From Ganoderma boninense (lineage: Eukaryota; Basidiomycota; Agaricomycetes; Polyporales; Polyporaceae): 64,000 bases of DNA. Location: NCBI GenBank assembly GCA_002900995.3, contig CM035312.1:2033275-2097274 (forward strand), written 5' to 3'. The notes beneath the pieces are model-generated. The model saw only the letters and a list, made by a program, of their open reading frames with translations. It was not told the DNA's origin and ran no database searches. Shown here piece by piece: positions 22,324-34,029 of the stretch. How positions within the stretch are numbered: position 1 is the first letter of the stretch; each line of letters starts with the position of its first letter. Both the position numbers and the translations under genes were made by a program.

Positions 22324-22718
22324 ATGTGTCCTATCTTCTTACCTGAAGACCAAGAACTGAGCAGTATCACCCTCGGTCCCTACGTCTTCAAAGTGAGTCC
22401 TTATATACTGATGGACATACCTTTCTTGTTGCTCGCCCATGTGTATACCCGACACTTGCGTGAGACGCTTTGTCTCAGGACGTGACACGTCAAATCCGGA
22501 TCCTGCCTATGAGGCCACACGTGCAAGTGGGACGAGACAACAAATTTTTTGTCCAAGACATTGCAAGCTCGCGGCGGCGAACTGTTTTTCTGGTGAGAAG
22601 ATTTCGTGTTTAGTGTAGCCTGATGTTTGTTCGTGGCGCATGGCTAAGTGACCTCGCGGCCGTGGGCTGTCAGCCCACGTCCATGAAGTCACTGAAGCGC
22701 ATTCGTGCACGGACATGA
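22324..22718 (+). CDS. Possible small three-exon gene of unknown function
   Basis: Three short exons (22324-22392, 22479-22592, 22674-22718) each have a consensus donor or acceptor and all join in phase 0 to 75 residues, starting MCPIFLPEDQELSSITLGPY and ending KSLKRIRART. The middle exon reads RQIRILPMRPHVQVGRDNKF. The product would be small and basic toward its end. No family is recognised. The third acceptor lies within an 8-bp inverted repeat (GTGGGCTG-T-CAGCCCAC, 22661-22677), so a local hairpin would span the splice site. The support is only the splice logic. The rest of 21921-23486 shows no other gene. Confidence 0.3.
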
Positions 22719-23486
22719 CTTCGTTGGATATCCTCTTTGGCGTACCTGCTTTGAGCTCGAGTGTTCATGAGAAAGGCCATGTGATGGACAAAGCGATCCG
22801 CAACTTCTCTCACCGTTCGGGACCAAGCTGCGAGACACTCCGCACAATGAGAGCGAGCCCCGTAATTTACAGCCTAGACTACAGGAGAAGCAAGACAGGC
22901 CATTTTCCATTTGTTAGTCCGAATTTATCTCAGCGACTTACCTATGCAGACGATTGGGTCATCAGCTAGATAATTCGGCGGTTGTCTTGGAAGAAGAGGT
23001 GTGGACCTTGAGAGGTAGGGAGAATGAGTTCTCGCGCGTGTAACACAATTGATACCACTTAACTCCAGAATGAACATCGGAATGGAGTATTCACTGTCCT
23101 GCGGCGCGCAGTTTCAGTCATCATTTGAGAGGAGAAGGGGCTGATGGTTGAAAAGCAGCACGTACAGCAGTGGGTAGCAGGCGGATTAAGATTATGACGT
23201 TGTTGGGAAGAGGAGGGCAATGAACAATTACCCGGAAGGACTGCTGAACACCGGTATTGGTCATAAGGTGCGCCCTAATCGATTGTTCTTTGTCTGGCCG
23301 ATTTTGTTGAATAACGGTGTTCCCATACAAGCTCTTTCCAATTCCAGCTATAGCGCTCATTCTCCTCACCTTCAACCGTACTTCTGTTGAACACCTCAAC
23401 TCTTCCTCCACGTCCGTCACAGGCTCAACCACCACCTACTCCCGTCGCTGCACTACCTTCAGCTCATCAACGTGCAATATTGAACC

Positions 23487-25030
23487 ATGTCCAGCTTCAA
23501 CCACACATTGTACTTCTACGCTACCTCCCCGTTCGACCACTCACGTGAGGCGTTCGACCCAGCATCTGCTCCAGTAGCTGTGAGTATCATCGGCCTCTTT
23601 GCTTGCTCTGATGTTTGGAGCCTTCCGAGCGTGCACTTACAAGTTGGAGAAGGTGAATGACGCGACTGACACGAAAACCAACCACCTGACGCGGACATCG
23701 TCTCTCACCGACATCCGAAACTTGCCTGGGCCTTCGGCAACGACGACTCACAACACACCATCCTCGCCGCCATACCTGCCGGACTTCGATCTTTGGGACG
23801 AAAACGCCTTTCCACCCATCGACCTGCCTCTTCCCGACCCCCCCGTCGCATCTCAACCACAGGCATATTTAAATACTAGGTTGCAGCCTCCGTATGCTAG
23901 CTCTTCCGAGGGGGCAGAGGACCATGTGGAGCGTGGTGAGTTCTTTGTACGCTTTGAACCACTGGACCGTGTGTTTAGGACGACTCTTTTCTCGCTAGGC
24001 AATCTATCCGTCCAAGTTCCCGGTCCATCTGACCAACGCGGAATTTGGGAGGTCTCACCTGTGAGCATAGATGCAGACGAAGGTGGTCGTATCTTGGCCG
24101 AGGTCACGTATCTCAGGCCTTCAGAGTCGCCGCTTGAGCCCGACTTCCTCGGAGAGTCGGAATATGCGCGTGCACGCAGACAACTAGAGGTACGTCCATT
24201 AAATTTATGCGCTATCTATTTTCAACGCTTATAATTTCGTAGTTCCAGCAGCCACCCTCCGAGCCTCGTCCATACTCCCCTGCTCGTCCGTCCGTCCGTA
24301 TCCGAGCACGCTCCGCCGAACGCGCCACTGCGGCGTCGAGCTCATCCGAGGGTGATACTGTGGCAGAGCTTCCCCGTCGATCACAACGGGAGAAGCGACC
24401 GACGCCACCCTCGGATGAAGGCACCCGGACGACTGCTTCCACCTCGAGCAAGGGGAAAGGCAAGAGTGTCGCCCGAGAACCTGTCCCCAAGTCAACTCCC
24501 TCAGCGGTCTCTGGCAAGCCCAAGCGGAAGCGCGAAGCCTCAGATGACGTCTCTGCTGTCGCGGAGGCTGTCGCGGAGGCCGTCCCAGCGCCACCCCCTG
24601 CTCTCAAAAAGAAGAAGCTGACGACAGAGCAGGTAGAGGAGATGATGGTGCTGCTGGAGCGCCTCCCCGAGGAGTGTGGATGTGGGGGTCGGTTTGAGGA
24701 GCAGACGGTCGCGAAGATCCTCGAACACTTCGCCGGCCACTACAGTGACGGTGAGAAGTCAAAGGGGACGCTGCGGTGTCGCTGGGGAGAGTGTAAGGAG
24801 GTGCACACGTACGCCGAGCTCGTCCGGCACGTCAAGGGCGAACACCTTCATGCCAGGTGGCCATGCCCCAACTGTGGAGTGAAGTACACGCGGCCGAACG
24901 GCGTGACACGCCACCAAAACTCGGAAACCGCTTGCGTGAGTGGTGGCTTCTCCTGTTTCTCGTTCGCGATCTGACCTCGCGTTTCTCCAGTTGAAGAACC
25001 AGGCGGCAGCGGCAGCGGCGGCGGTTTAGG
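23487..25030 (+). CDS. Zinc-finger protein A: acidic/disordered protein with C2H2-like fingers
   Basis: Probably a nuclear DNA-binding or chromatin protein; the target is unknown. Four exons (23487-23579, 23644-24189, 24243-24935, 24992-25030) give 456 residues. Residues 1-210 form a Pro/acidic region with a conserved-looking core (FVRFEPLDRVFRTTLFSLGN). A basic, disordered linker with KGKGKSVAREP and a KKKK nuclear-localisation patch follows. Three C-terminal fingers come next: CGCGGRFEE...HFAGH, CRWGECKEVHTYAELVRHVK then H, and CPNCGVKYTRPNGVTRH ending in Cys. The last intron follows the codon for the final finger Cys (ETAC), exactly as in gene D. It ends with an alanine run. It converges tail-to-tail with truncated paralogue B. 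Confidence 0.8.
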
Positions 25031-25191
25031 CGGAGGTCCGGACGTGATGGATATGTGGGAGCCTTGGGCGCATGGCGCGCGCGACAGCATTTGGTGTATT
25101 GTACTGTACGGATTTGGTGGGGTAATGTGTTACGTAGCTGGCGCGTTCGTAGGCGTCGAAGTCGGTGGTGCTAGCGAATGAAATCCACGAA

Positions 25192-26272
25192 TTATGTTGT
25201 TTTCATAGCGGAGGACGGGATGAGGAGCATCCCTTGCGTTTCCTCGGCCGAGAATCGAGCGCGCTCGGGAGCACAGGAGGAAGAGCCGGAGGGCGCGTCC
25301 GCGGAGTCGTCTGAGAGGTCAGACGGAGTCGGAGACGGGGACCTCGCGTTTGGCCAACGCGCTCTTGGAAGGGGCGGAGCCATGGGGTTCGCGGGCGACG
25401 GCCTTTCTCTTTCCCTTGACTTTCTTCGGTGACGCTGACGGAGGAGGGGGCGTGAACGGCGTGGGGCGAGTGCGGACGCGAGTGGAGCGTCTCCTGGGAG
25501 ACGTCCTCGGTGGCCTACGCAATAACGTTCGTCATCGGGCCACAGCAACAATCAAGACACAAAGCGCACCTTGTCGCCGGCCACGCCCTCATCCGAGCTG
25601 TCGTCGCCCTTCGACTCAGCATCTGGTGCCTCCTCCTCGAATGCCTCTTCGCCCGACTCGGACGGAATGCCTTCTGCGTCGTCGCCGTCGTCCTCGTCGC
25701 AGGGCAGCTCCTCGAAGGGCTCCGAGCCCACCTCCTCACCGTCGTCCTCCGACAGGACCGAACCCTCCTCCCTCTCCGAACCGCCGTACAGAACGGCATC
25801 GTCGAACTCAGAGCCGAAGCTCGTGTCGATCCGCTGCAGTGCCCGCAACGTACTGCTCTGTGAAGTGGTCCGCGAGGGACCGGCGGTGGGAGGTCGGGCG
25901 TCGAGCACCTGAGGTGTGCTCTCCCGACGGCTATGAGCCATGGGCATGTTCTCCTCGTCGTCGAAGAACAAGCCCCGGAGAGGAGCCTCAGGCGCGGGCT
26001 GTTCAGCGCCGCTCGACGCCGGCACGCCAACCGCGAGGTTCAGGACGTCGTGGAGGGGACTGGGGTTGGGGTCGCAGGAAGGGGCTCGTTGACGCGGTCC
26101 TGCGCGAAGGAATGTTATGGGTCGAGTCGCACAATGAAGGGGAAGATATGCTGCGTACCACAGCCGGTGACTTGTCGTCATGGCTCTCGCTGTCGTCGTC
26201 GCGAGTGTCTTTTTCGTAGGCCGCAAAGTCGAAGACCTGAGAAAAAGAGATGGCGCGGAGAGGGGAAGGCAT
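25192..26272 (-). pseudogene. Truncated, frameshifted paralogue B of zinc-finger protein D
   Basis: From the ATG at 26272 the frame matches gene D closely (MPSPLRAISFSQVFDFAAYE), then the frame changes near 26060. It resumes with PLRGLFFDDEE, TLRALQRIDTSFGSEFDD and FEELPCDEDDGDDAEGIPSE. The next intron (starting GTGCGC after GDK) is about 90% identical to the one in D. After it, the basic segment RRSTRVRTRPTPFTPPPP and the SADAPSGSSS segment lie in different frames. Similarity to D stops just before the fingers; there is no zinc finger left. It is a 3'-truncated relic with at least two frameshifts. It sits directly downstream of acidic gene C on the same strand. Confidence 0.75.
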
Positions 26273-26564
26273 CGTAGAAAGAAGGGAAGAGATTGAAAAT
26301 CATATCTACAGCTGGCGTGAAACGCAATGGTCCATCGGCGCGCGCGATGCGACCACAGAACCCCAGCTGTCGCTTCGACGGAGGCCGGGGTGTACATTCG
26401 CTACGTCGGAATGGGGGCTGAAAGACTGGGTGAACGCCGGCAGCCTGATTGGACTGCCAGGGAGGGGTGTCTCGATATACGGGGAAGGTAGCAGATCCCT
26501 TCTGGGGTGGCCTGCAATCGGGAGTGCGATCAGTAGCTATAATCGCAACACGACATAAGCTTGC

Positions 26565-27316
26565 TCACGCTGCGGGGATAATAGGTGCGGCCACAGGTGT
26601 CTGCGGGTCGTCGTTCTCGAAGGCAACCTCAGGAACTTCTTCCTCGACGTTCTCATGGTCCTCCGGCTTGGAACCGGCGTAGGCGGCTACTAGGTCCTCC
26701 AGATCTTCGTCGGAATTGAACCACTCAGCGTCGTCTTCATCTTCGGATTGTGGCTCGGGGCTTGGGCACTCGTCTTCCACAGAGAAGCGAGATGTGGAAG
26801 AGGGGTCCACCTCGGTGGCGCGAGATTTGACGGGCGAGGGAGCAGCATGAAGGACGTTACTGACGTCCCTCCCGAATTCCGCGCGAGTCGACCGGAGGGG
26901 ATCGGCTGCCTTCATGATTGAAGGCCCGTCCTCCAGCCAGTCCTCCCCCAGCGCCCACGGATCATCGTAGCCCATGAAACCCCACCCGTCCTCTCCGAGC
27001 GAGGTGTCGTAGATCGGACCCTTGGAGTTCGTCAGAAAAGGGACCGATCGCACATACCAAAACTCAAGTGCACACTCACCTCGGGGTCGAACTCTAGCGC
27101 TCTTTCGGTACTGCCAGTGGCCGGAGCGTTGCGCAATAACGCGTCGGGTGGCCCATAATTGGTGAATATGACAGATAGTCGTGGCCGGTTGAGATGAGAT
27201 GAGAAGCATCCTTGTAGGACCGTAGACTGGTGAGCGAGGAATGACGAGGTGGCAGATGGGGGCGCAAGCCTGAGAAGGGAGCAGTCGGCCTCGCACTGAG
27301 CTAAGGTGAAGCGCAT
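26565..27316 (-). CDS. Acidic protein C (partner family of the zinc-finger genes)
   Basis: Two exons (27080-27316 and 26565-27020) flank a 59-nt GT-AG intron and give 230 residues. Exon 2 reads LGEDGWGFMGYDDPWALGED, WLEDGPSIMKAADPLRSTRA, EFGRDVSNVLHAAPSPVKSR, then strongly acidic segments (PQSEDEDDAEWFNSDEDLED) and a short hydrophobic end. There is no known domain, membrane segment or signal peptide. I do not recognise the family; the repeated GEDGW, GYDDPW and GEDWL words suggest short linear motifs. Its paralogue C' at 36649-37484 is nearly identical over the intron and most of exon 2 but has a different N-terminus. Each copy lies just upstream of a finger gene on the same strand. Confidence 0.7.
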
Positions 27317-29873
27317 GTCCCCAAGGAGGGCAGCTCGCCTCGCCGTCGCCGTCGCTGTGGGTTCACGGCAGAATCAGTCTCAATATATAGGAGAAATTTG
27401 GGAGAGGCGTCTCGACGTCAAAAACAAAAACGGATCCACGAATCCCTAGGTTCAAGTCCAAAGGAGAGAAACTTGAAGGTATGTCAACAAGAGGACGATT
27501 GTAAGATAGAACAGGATGACGTACCACCAAGTAGAGCGCAACAGATATTAGCAATGGCGAGTGCTCCTAATGTCAATGGATATGAAGTTATGCTTGTCTG
27601 GTGAAAGGGTGATTCACATTTAGAGATAGCAAAGGTCAAACGTCGTCTACAATACAGGTTGGCTTCGAGACGCACGATCCAGAACTCTAGGACATAGTGC
27701 ATTGAGAAGCACGGAAGCAAACTGTGAAAGTGGCCCTTTCAAATCTCCTTTGCTGTTGGATGTGAAATTGTGACCGGTAGCTCGCCGTGAACACAAACGG
27801 GACGGTACTGCGCGAACAAAGGACATTCGGACCACGCAGAGAGCAGAAGACTGGAGTCACCTATTGTATACCGGAGTCTGAAGCGTTGCACTCGTATGGA
27901 TACCGGGTCCAATGTTAATTCTCGGTCTTCATAATCTACTTACAGGCTAGGCTTGTCGAGTCGACGAATAATAGTGCTCAGACGGGGCCTGAGGTTCAGT
28001 TGGGAAGGCGGGTAGCATCGCTGCAAATGTCTCCGCAGCCAAAAGAGCTACGTTTAATCAAGCGATAAAGCTCGTAGCATCCAGAAGGACTCCAGGGCGT
28101 AAGCTTCAGGCTGTAGCGATGGACTGTGAGAGACAGAGACATGAGTGCATGAGTGGCGGGCCGCAACACGAGGCCACTGCTGGCCACAGGCAGCCTGACT
28201 CGGCCCGAGGATCGCATTCGGACGATCACCTTCGATCACCAGTCATCATCGACCAATCGGAGACGTTGGTGCCACCCCCGAGCCGCGGCATCGGAACATC
28301 CCGGCCGGCGCTCCGAGGCTGCAAATTCAGTAAGTTTGAGTAAGTTCGCTCAGTCCCACCGTCGCCCGTCGCGTTCATACGGTCGTTGCGGTGGATTCAA
28401 GTCATCGCCCTCACTGCTGCCTGACTTTGTGATGCACTTCCGCACAGATCAGACCCTCTTTTCATCGATCTTCTCTCGCGTAAGTCAGAACGCCGCTCTC
28501 CTCAGCCCTGGCGCCCACTCGGAGGCGCCTGATCAGGCCTGATCACCGCTGCGGCAGCCTTGTTCTCATCTTGGGCGTCGGCGCCGCATCTTAACCGCAA
28601 TGCCGATCGACCCTTTGCCAGCTCATGTTGTGCTGCGCCGCAACATTGGATGCTACGACTATCGATGCACCTCCAGCAGGACCTCGTCTCCACGGTTACC
28701 TGGGATGAATGCTAGTGACAGGCGGAATTCGGTAAGTAAAGTTCGAGCTTGAGCCTTCCCAACGCCGTCTGGCTACAGATCATATTTTTGGCTTGCACTG
28801 CACCGGTACAGGATCTATTGCAGACCTTGGTCAGGTGCGTGACTCGTATTTGAAAGTCAATCTCCTGCCAGGCTGAGAACCTTGTCGTATAGGCTGTCCT
28901 CCTCGCTGCCTCATGAACTCTCTACGGAAAGCACGAAAGATAGGCCATGGATTTCAGTCGAACGTTCGACCTCTCAGCGCCAGACCATGTCACCGAAGTA
29001 GTTGGAGAAACCTCCATGAGATCTACAACGGGTGAATTTTCTCGCCCACCTCAGATCAGGTAATGGCTTTCAACGTTGCAATTGGCTGATCCCTGCCAGT
29101 CCGCTTCCATTTCCTCAAGCGTTCTAGACAGCCCGCTTCACCTAGTACCCAAGATGCGGGCGTTGTCGTCGGAGGGCATTGCTAGGAGCCGAGACAATGG
29201 GAGGTGATTGGGGGGCAGTACCTGGCAGAACCCCGATCTCGTGCCTGTCATAAGCGAGATGAAGTCGGCCGTCGACGCTTTGCTGGCTGCTTATGCGATC
29301 GAGGACAACAGCGGTCGGGTACAACAACCGGGGGCGTGGGCAGAAATATTCCCACCATGCGGTCCCGGGGCAGTGATCCGCTTTGGAAGAGTCGATGTCC
29401 GCCAGATAGTCTGGAAGCGAGAACCTCGAGAACCCTACCCATCCCACCAACATAGGGTTCAAGGGTAGCCAAGGACGTGTTGCTGGCAAGAGGACAAAAG
29501 GTTCAATGTGCCCCGGAATTGTGGGCTGGGTATCGTGGAAACATGTGAGTGGCCGCCGACGCTTGGGTGCGCTGCAGTCACGCTTAATGTGAGTTTCCTT
29601 TTTAGAAGACCCCACCCAGCCCACAGGTCCTGCGCTGAATCCTAGTTCGGGATTACGGCACGTTTTTGATACAGTTTCCTTTGTCTGGCCGATCGAGGAT
29701 GAACTGAGACCGTGCGGTCATGAGGCGCGCTGTTTTCCTTCGACCGTCCGCCATTTAAGATCCCTCTACCACGCTTACTCTCCTCACGCTCCCCTTCCCC
29801 TTCTCATTTCTACGTTTCACGCCCACTGTAGATATTAGCTTTACAACTTCCAATTCTTTCTCATCTTCTTACG
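27317..29873. other. 2.5-kb stretch between acidic gene C and zinc-finger gene D
   Basis: Frames of 60-160 codons occur on both strands, but none has recognisable domains or consistent splice signals. A frame at 29208-29468 (+) with PGAWAEIFPPCGPGAVIRFG could be a relic, but I cannot support a gene. The last 150 bp before D are pyrimidine-rich, with TTTAAGAT near 29754, a plausible core promoter for D. Confidence 0.3.
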
Positions 29874-31392
29874 ATGCCTTCCCCTCTCCGCGCCATCTCT
29901 TTTTCTCAGGTCTTCGATTTTGCGGCCTACGAAAAAGACACTCGCGACGACAGCGAGGGCCAAGAGGAAACGACACCAGCCTCAGTTCACAGCATACCCG
30001 CCCCTCCATCTTGCGACTCGCTTCTCAACGTTTCCCTCGCGCAGGAGGACCCCATCGAGGCCGCCTCCTTGGACCTCCAACTGGCTCTCCTGCACGACAT
30101 CCAGAACCTCATGGACCGTGACGGGATCGCGCCGACGCCATGCAGCGCAGAACAGGCTGCGCCTCCTCTCCATGGTTTGTTCTACCAGGAGGAGGAGAGC
30201 ACTCCCGTGGCTTGCCTCCGTCGAGCGAGCACAGACCAAGTGCTCGACGCCCCACCGAGTCCGACCGCCGGCCCCTCGCAGAGCCGTACCTTGCGCGCAC
30301 TGCAGCGGATCGACTCGAGCTTCGGCTCTGAGTTCGACGGCTCCGATGCCGATGTATACGGCGATTCGGAGAGGGAGGAGGATTCCGTCCTGTCGGGGGA
30401 CGACGGTGAGGAGGAGGGCCTGGAGCCCTTCGAGGAGCTGCCGTGCGACGAGGACGACGGCGAAGACGTGGAAGGTACTCCCTCCGAGTCGGGCGAACAG
30501 GCATTTGAGGAGGAAGGACCGGAGGATGGCGCTGAGCCGCAGGGCGGCAACAGCTTGGGTGAGGGCGTGGCCGTCGACGAGGTGCGTTTTGTGTCTTCAT
30601 TGTTCCTGTGGCCCGATGACCAACGTTATTGCGTAGGCCACCGAGGACGTCTCCCAGGATGTCCCTCCACCCCCGTCCCCATGTCCGGCCCTTCCTTTGG
30701 CTTGCGACGCTCCACTCGCGTCCGCACTCGCCCCGCGCCATTCACGCCTCCCCCTCCGCCGTCGCCGCCAAAGAAGGTCAAGGGCAAGGGCAAGGCGAAG
30801 GCCGTCGCGCGCGAGCCCCGTTCCCCCGCCCCTTCCAAGCGCGCGTCGGGCAAGCGCGCGCGGTCCCCGTCCTCAGGCGACTCCGCGGACGCGCCGTCCG
30901 GCTCTTCCTCCCGCCCCTCCAAGCGCCATCGACCCTCCCCTGCACAAATACAAGAAGCGTACGTCCTCCCGGAGGGCGTGCCAACGGACGTCCAGTGTGC
31001 CGTTGCCGGGTGCGAGGAGATGCTCTCGCTTCACAACGTGGCGGCTCTGTCGAAGCACTTCAACACGCACTACTCTAAGGCGGAGAAGCATACCAAGGTT
31101 CGTCCACCTGTGCCATGCCGGTGGGGTGAGTGCAACACGATCGCGGCACACGCGGATGTGGTCCGCCATGTGAAGGAGTCTCATCTGCACCTCCGCGTGC
31201 GGTGCGATCGTTGTGGGGAGACCTTTGCCCGGCATGATGTAGCCACGCGGCACAAGGAAACCGCTTGTGTGAGTACCCGTAGGGCTTGTGTTGTGCGTTT
31301 GGGTCGTGATCGCTGACTATGGGTTGTACGGCAAGCAGAAGGGGCCAAGGCTGGGGTCGGACTCCAAGAAGGGGGAGGAAAGGCAGAAGTGA
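29874..31392 (+). CDS. Zinc-finger protein D: acidic N-terminus with C2H2-like fingers
   Basis: Intact member of the local finger family, probably nuclear. Three exons (29874-30558, 30637-31268, 31339-31392) give 456 residues. Residues 1-230 are acidic, with MPSPLRAISFSQVFDFAAYE, TLRALQRIDSSFGSEFDGSD and FEELPCDEDDGEDVEGTPSE. A basic AT-hook-like linker (RRSTRVRTRPAPFTPPPPP, KGKGKAKAVAREP, KRARSPSSGDSADAPSGSSS) leads to three fingers: CAVAGCEEMLSLHNVAALSK with HFNTH, CRWGECNTIAAHADVVRHVK with H, and CDRCGETFARHDVATRH with a final Cys. The last intron follows that Cys as in A. The first intron is ambiguous: the donor GTGAGG at 30559 keeps frame, the donor at 30582 that matches copy B does not, and the frame is also open without splicing. 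Full reading therefore survives either with the first splice or with retention. Confidence 0.8.
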
Positions 31393-31542
31393 GCTTCTGC
31401 TCACGCACGTCGCGGTTCGAGGCTTCTGTTTGCTTGGTATTATCGCTCGCTTTTGATTATGTTGTTTGCTCTTGGTGATATCGCTTGTTTAATATGATAC
31501 CCCTCGCATTAGGTTATACCACTCCCCTGGGATTATATCGCG

Positions 31543-31606
31543 CTCACGTTAGATTATCATTTCCACGTTACATTATCGGTTCACGTCACATTATGCATCC
31601 TCACGA
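31543..31606. repeat. Degenerate 18-20-nt tandem repeat
   Basis: Three and a half imperfect copies of a unit close to CTCACGTTACATTATC follow each other downstream of gene D, with more worn traces upstream from about 31435. It lies in the probable 3' UTR or terminator region of D. Confidence 0.5.
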
Positions 31607-32113
31607 CATCTCTATGTGCTTCTACCCTTTGTATTGTACTGTATAATGCCACTAATCGGAGCGTGGTTGAACGGATGTCTTGGGACTCAGTGCATGGCCA
31701 TTCGTCAGCTGCTGCCTCTTGCTGCCTATGAGACGGCAGGATTGCATTGTCTGAATGCTCCGCACACCCACGAGTCTCTAACGATCCACGGTCGCAAGAA
31801 GCTGGAGAAGTCTATCACGAGATCAAGAAGTGTATTCGCATATTGTACTAGTAGTCCTGGGACAACGTATATTCGCACACATTGCGGCGTATGGATGTGG
31901 GTCTTCGGTTACAGATACAGGACGAGTCGATGCGCAGGGTGTAGCGAAACAATTGGGAAAATGGTAGAGATGCGGAGGATGTATACAGGACAACTGAGAC
32001 TGATATCCTGTAGTATGATGGAATAGAGAAGGATGCGATGAGGAGTCCAAGAGGAGGGTGCACAAGTCATCTATAAGGAAGGATAGGGATGGAGATTGGG
32101 AAATGTCTACGCA

Positions 32114-32650
32114 CTAAATCGCCTGCATCAGCACTCGACAGCTATATGATGCGCGAGACAGAACGCACCTGTCGCACACCATTCGGTCGTATGAGGTACG
32201 CGCTGGTTCGGGGACCTCGGGGTGGGCATGGCCGTGTGGCTCAGGAGCGACCATCGCCATAAACTCCTGAGGCGACGTTATGGTGAACGGATCCTGCGAA
32301 ACAGGGGCGGGACGGCCATCTATGTGGCCGTACGATGGGGTTGGCTTTGTCGCGTTCCGTCGCTTCAGCGCGGGACGCTTTGGACGGCGCGAAGGCTTGG
32401 ACGGCGTGTCGGGCGCGTCGTCTCGCGCGGGGAGGGGACCGAAGCTCACGCGACGGACACCGCGAGCCACAGCTCGGTTATGCCTTTGTGGACCCCACGG
32501 TACGGAGTTCTCGTCTCGTTTGGGACGCGATGGAGTTTGTGGAATGAGTGGTGCATGGATGGATGTGAGAAGAGGGTCGACGGGACCAGGCGCGGTGGTT
32601 GAGGGTGGGGGTGGAGGAGGGGCCATGAGGACTGTGCTATTGAAGGACAT
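32114..32650 (-). CDS. Small Pro/Arg-rich protein, uncharacterised
   Basis: A 178-residue frame without introns starts at MSFNSTVLMAPPPPPPSTTA and runs through HNRAVARGVRRVSFGPLPAR and RRPKRPALKRRNATKP. It then reads PFTITSPQEFMAMVAPEP and ends with CDRCVLSRASYSC. It is basic and proline-rich, with probable nuclear-localisation patches and a C-terminal Cys cluster that could bind metal. No family is recognised. A 27-nt GT-AG stretch near the end is too short to be a fungal intron, so the frame is read through. It converges with gene D and may be an accessory gene of the same block. Confidence 0.5.
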   Translation of the reverse strand: MSFNSTVLMAPPPPPPSTTAPGPVDPLLTSIHAPLIPQTPSRPKRDENSVPWGPQRHNRAVARGVRRVSFGPLPARDDAPDTPSKPSRRPKRPALKRRNATKPTPSYGHIDGRPAPVSQDPFTITSPQEFMAMVAPEPHGHAHPEVPEPARTSYDRMVCDRCVLSRASYSCRVLMQAI

Positions 32651-34029
32651 GACGATTGTTTCAGTCACAAAGTAGAAGCGAGTAGAGTGTGGGGCAATGT
32701 TGTGAGCCGGGATGAACCAAGTTGGTTGTGGTTGAATGCAGAGGGGCATCCGGAAAGCCGAACGTGAACGCGCGCTAACACGTGCCTCGTGTCGCCCTGA
32801 GATGCGCTTTCTCCTTCCATCTCCACCACTTCAAACGAACGCCATTTGCCTCAATATTGGCCACATCCTTTTCAATTCCGCAATGGACACTTTATGGATA
32901 GAACGCCATAGACAACATCACATGTTTCGGCTGTAAGCGAATCACTCCACAGCAATCGTAGTTTTGCTCACCACAGGATTAGGACATGAGATTCAGTCAA
33001 AGGACGTTCCGAAGTGGAGATTCGAAGGCTATTGACGTAGAAGAAAGCAAATACAGGTGCAGTGAAGGAAGGTCAACAGCGCCTTGAATGGCTAGTCATT
33101 CGTGCTGACTTGGGCTTGTCCTAGATGCATTCTTGAGGACAGAGATATGAACACACCTGTCTTTCTGGAAACGGTATATATCTTGCTCATGAAGCTCTCA
33201 GAGTTGAAACAGTGCAATATCGAATAGGACGCATACATGTTCTTCTGCTCCCAAGCTGAGAGGTAAGCCCGCTCGCGTCCTCTCAATGTCAAAAGACCTT
33301 ACTCTCATACTAAGTTCGGTAATCACTTGGTATGAGAGCAAGGCTCAAGTACTGCAAGATCGGACATGGTAGAGGGAAATGTGAGGCCGGAGGGGGAGGC
33401 CATGGTCCCGACCTCAGCCGGACTGCAGCTGGGCAATGACCATTCCTCTCGCCGACGACCCAGAAGAGATCCTCATGTACGGTCAAGCTATGCGCATTCA
33501 ACGAGGCGTATCATGAACTATGGAACTTACCATGCTTTGAAGCTCCCGTGCGTCCCAAAGGTTCCAACTTGAGCTACCGGCCCATGGATGTCGAACAGCC
33601 TGCGAAGATGGCGCCCTGGTACGATGGGAAGCATGCGGTGCGACAGCGAGAGGAGATCAGAGACATACAAGCCGTATGACTGCGCTGGTCGAAGCGGGGT
33701 CGCTTTGCAGTAATTGGCGTGTGCGAGGAGTGGCCCACTGCAAGACGAGGCTGGCAACAGCGGGCATTGCTGTGACGTCACGCAGACCCCGGACACCGGG
33801 CGATGTGTGTCCAGGCGGGCGCTTCCTGAACGTAGCCCAACAGCACAGCATCGATCGCCGCTGGCAGTTGGCAGGGCCTCCCGCGCTCTCCCGCGTCGCT
33901 GCAATCACGCTTCGCCTACTTATCCTTCTTCATCACTTCGCACGCCAGGCAAGTAACCACTCCCGCCCTTTGCGATCTCCCCATTCTCACTCAGAGCCAA
34001 CTTCCAGATAGCCTCGAGATAGCCACGAA
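32651..34029. other. 1.4-kb stretch upstream of EFM7
   Basis: No gene is supported. Short frames lack domains and splice logic. The last 100 bp before 34030 are pyrimidine-rich, as expected of the EFM7 5' UTR. Confidence 0.35.

Noticed and set aside
25350..26219. 289-codon plus-strand frame opposite copy B
   Set aside because: It is the antisense shadow of the B/D homology (Arg/Pro-rich), whereas the minus strand matches gene D residue by residue.
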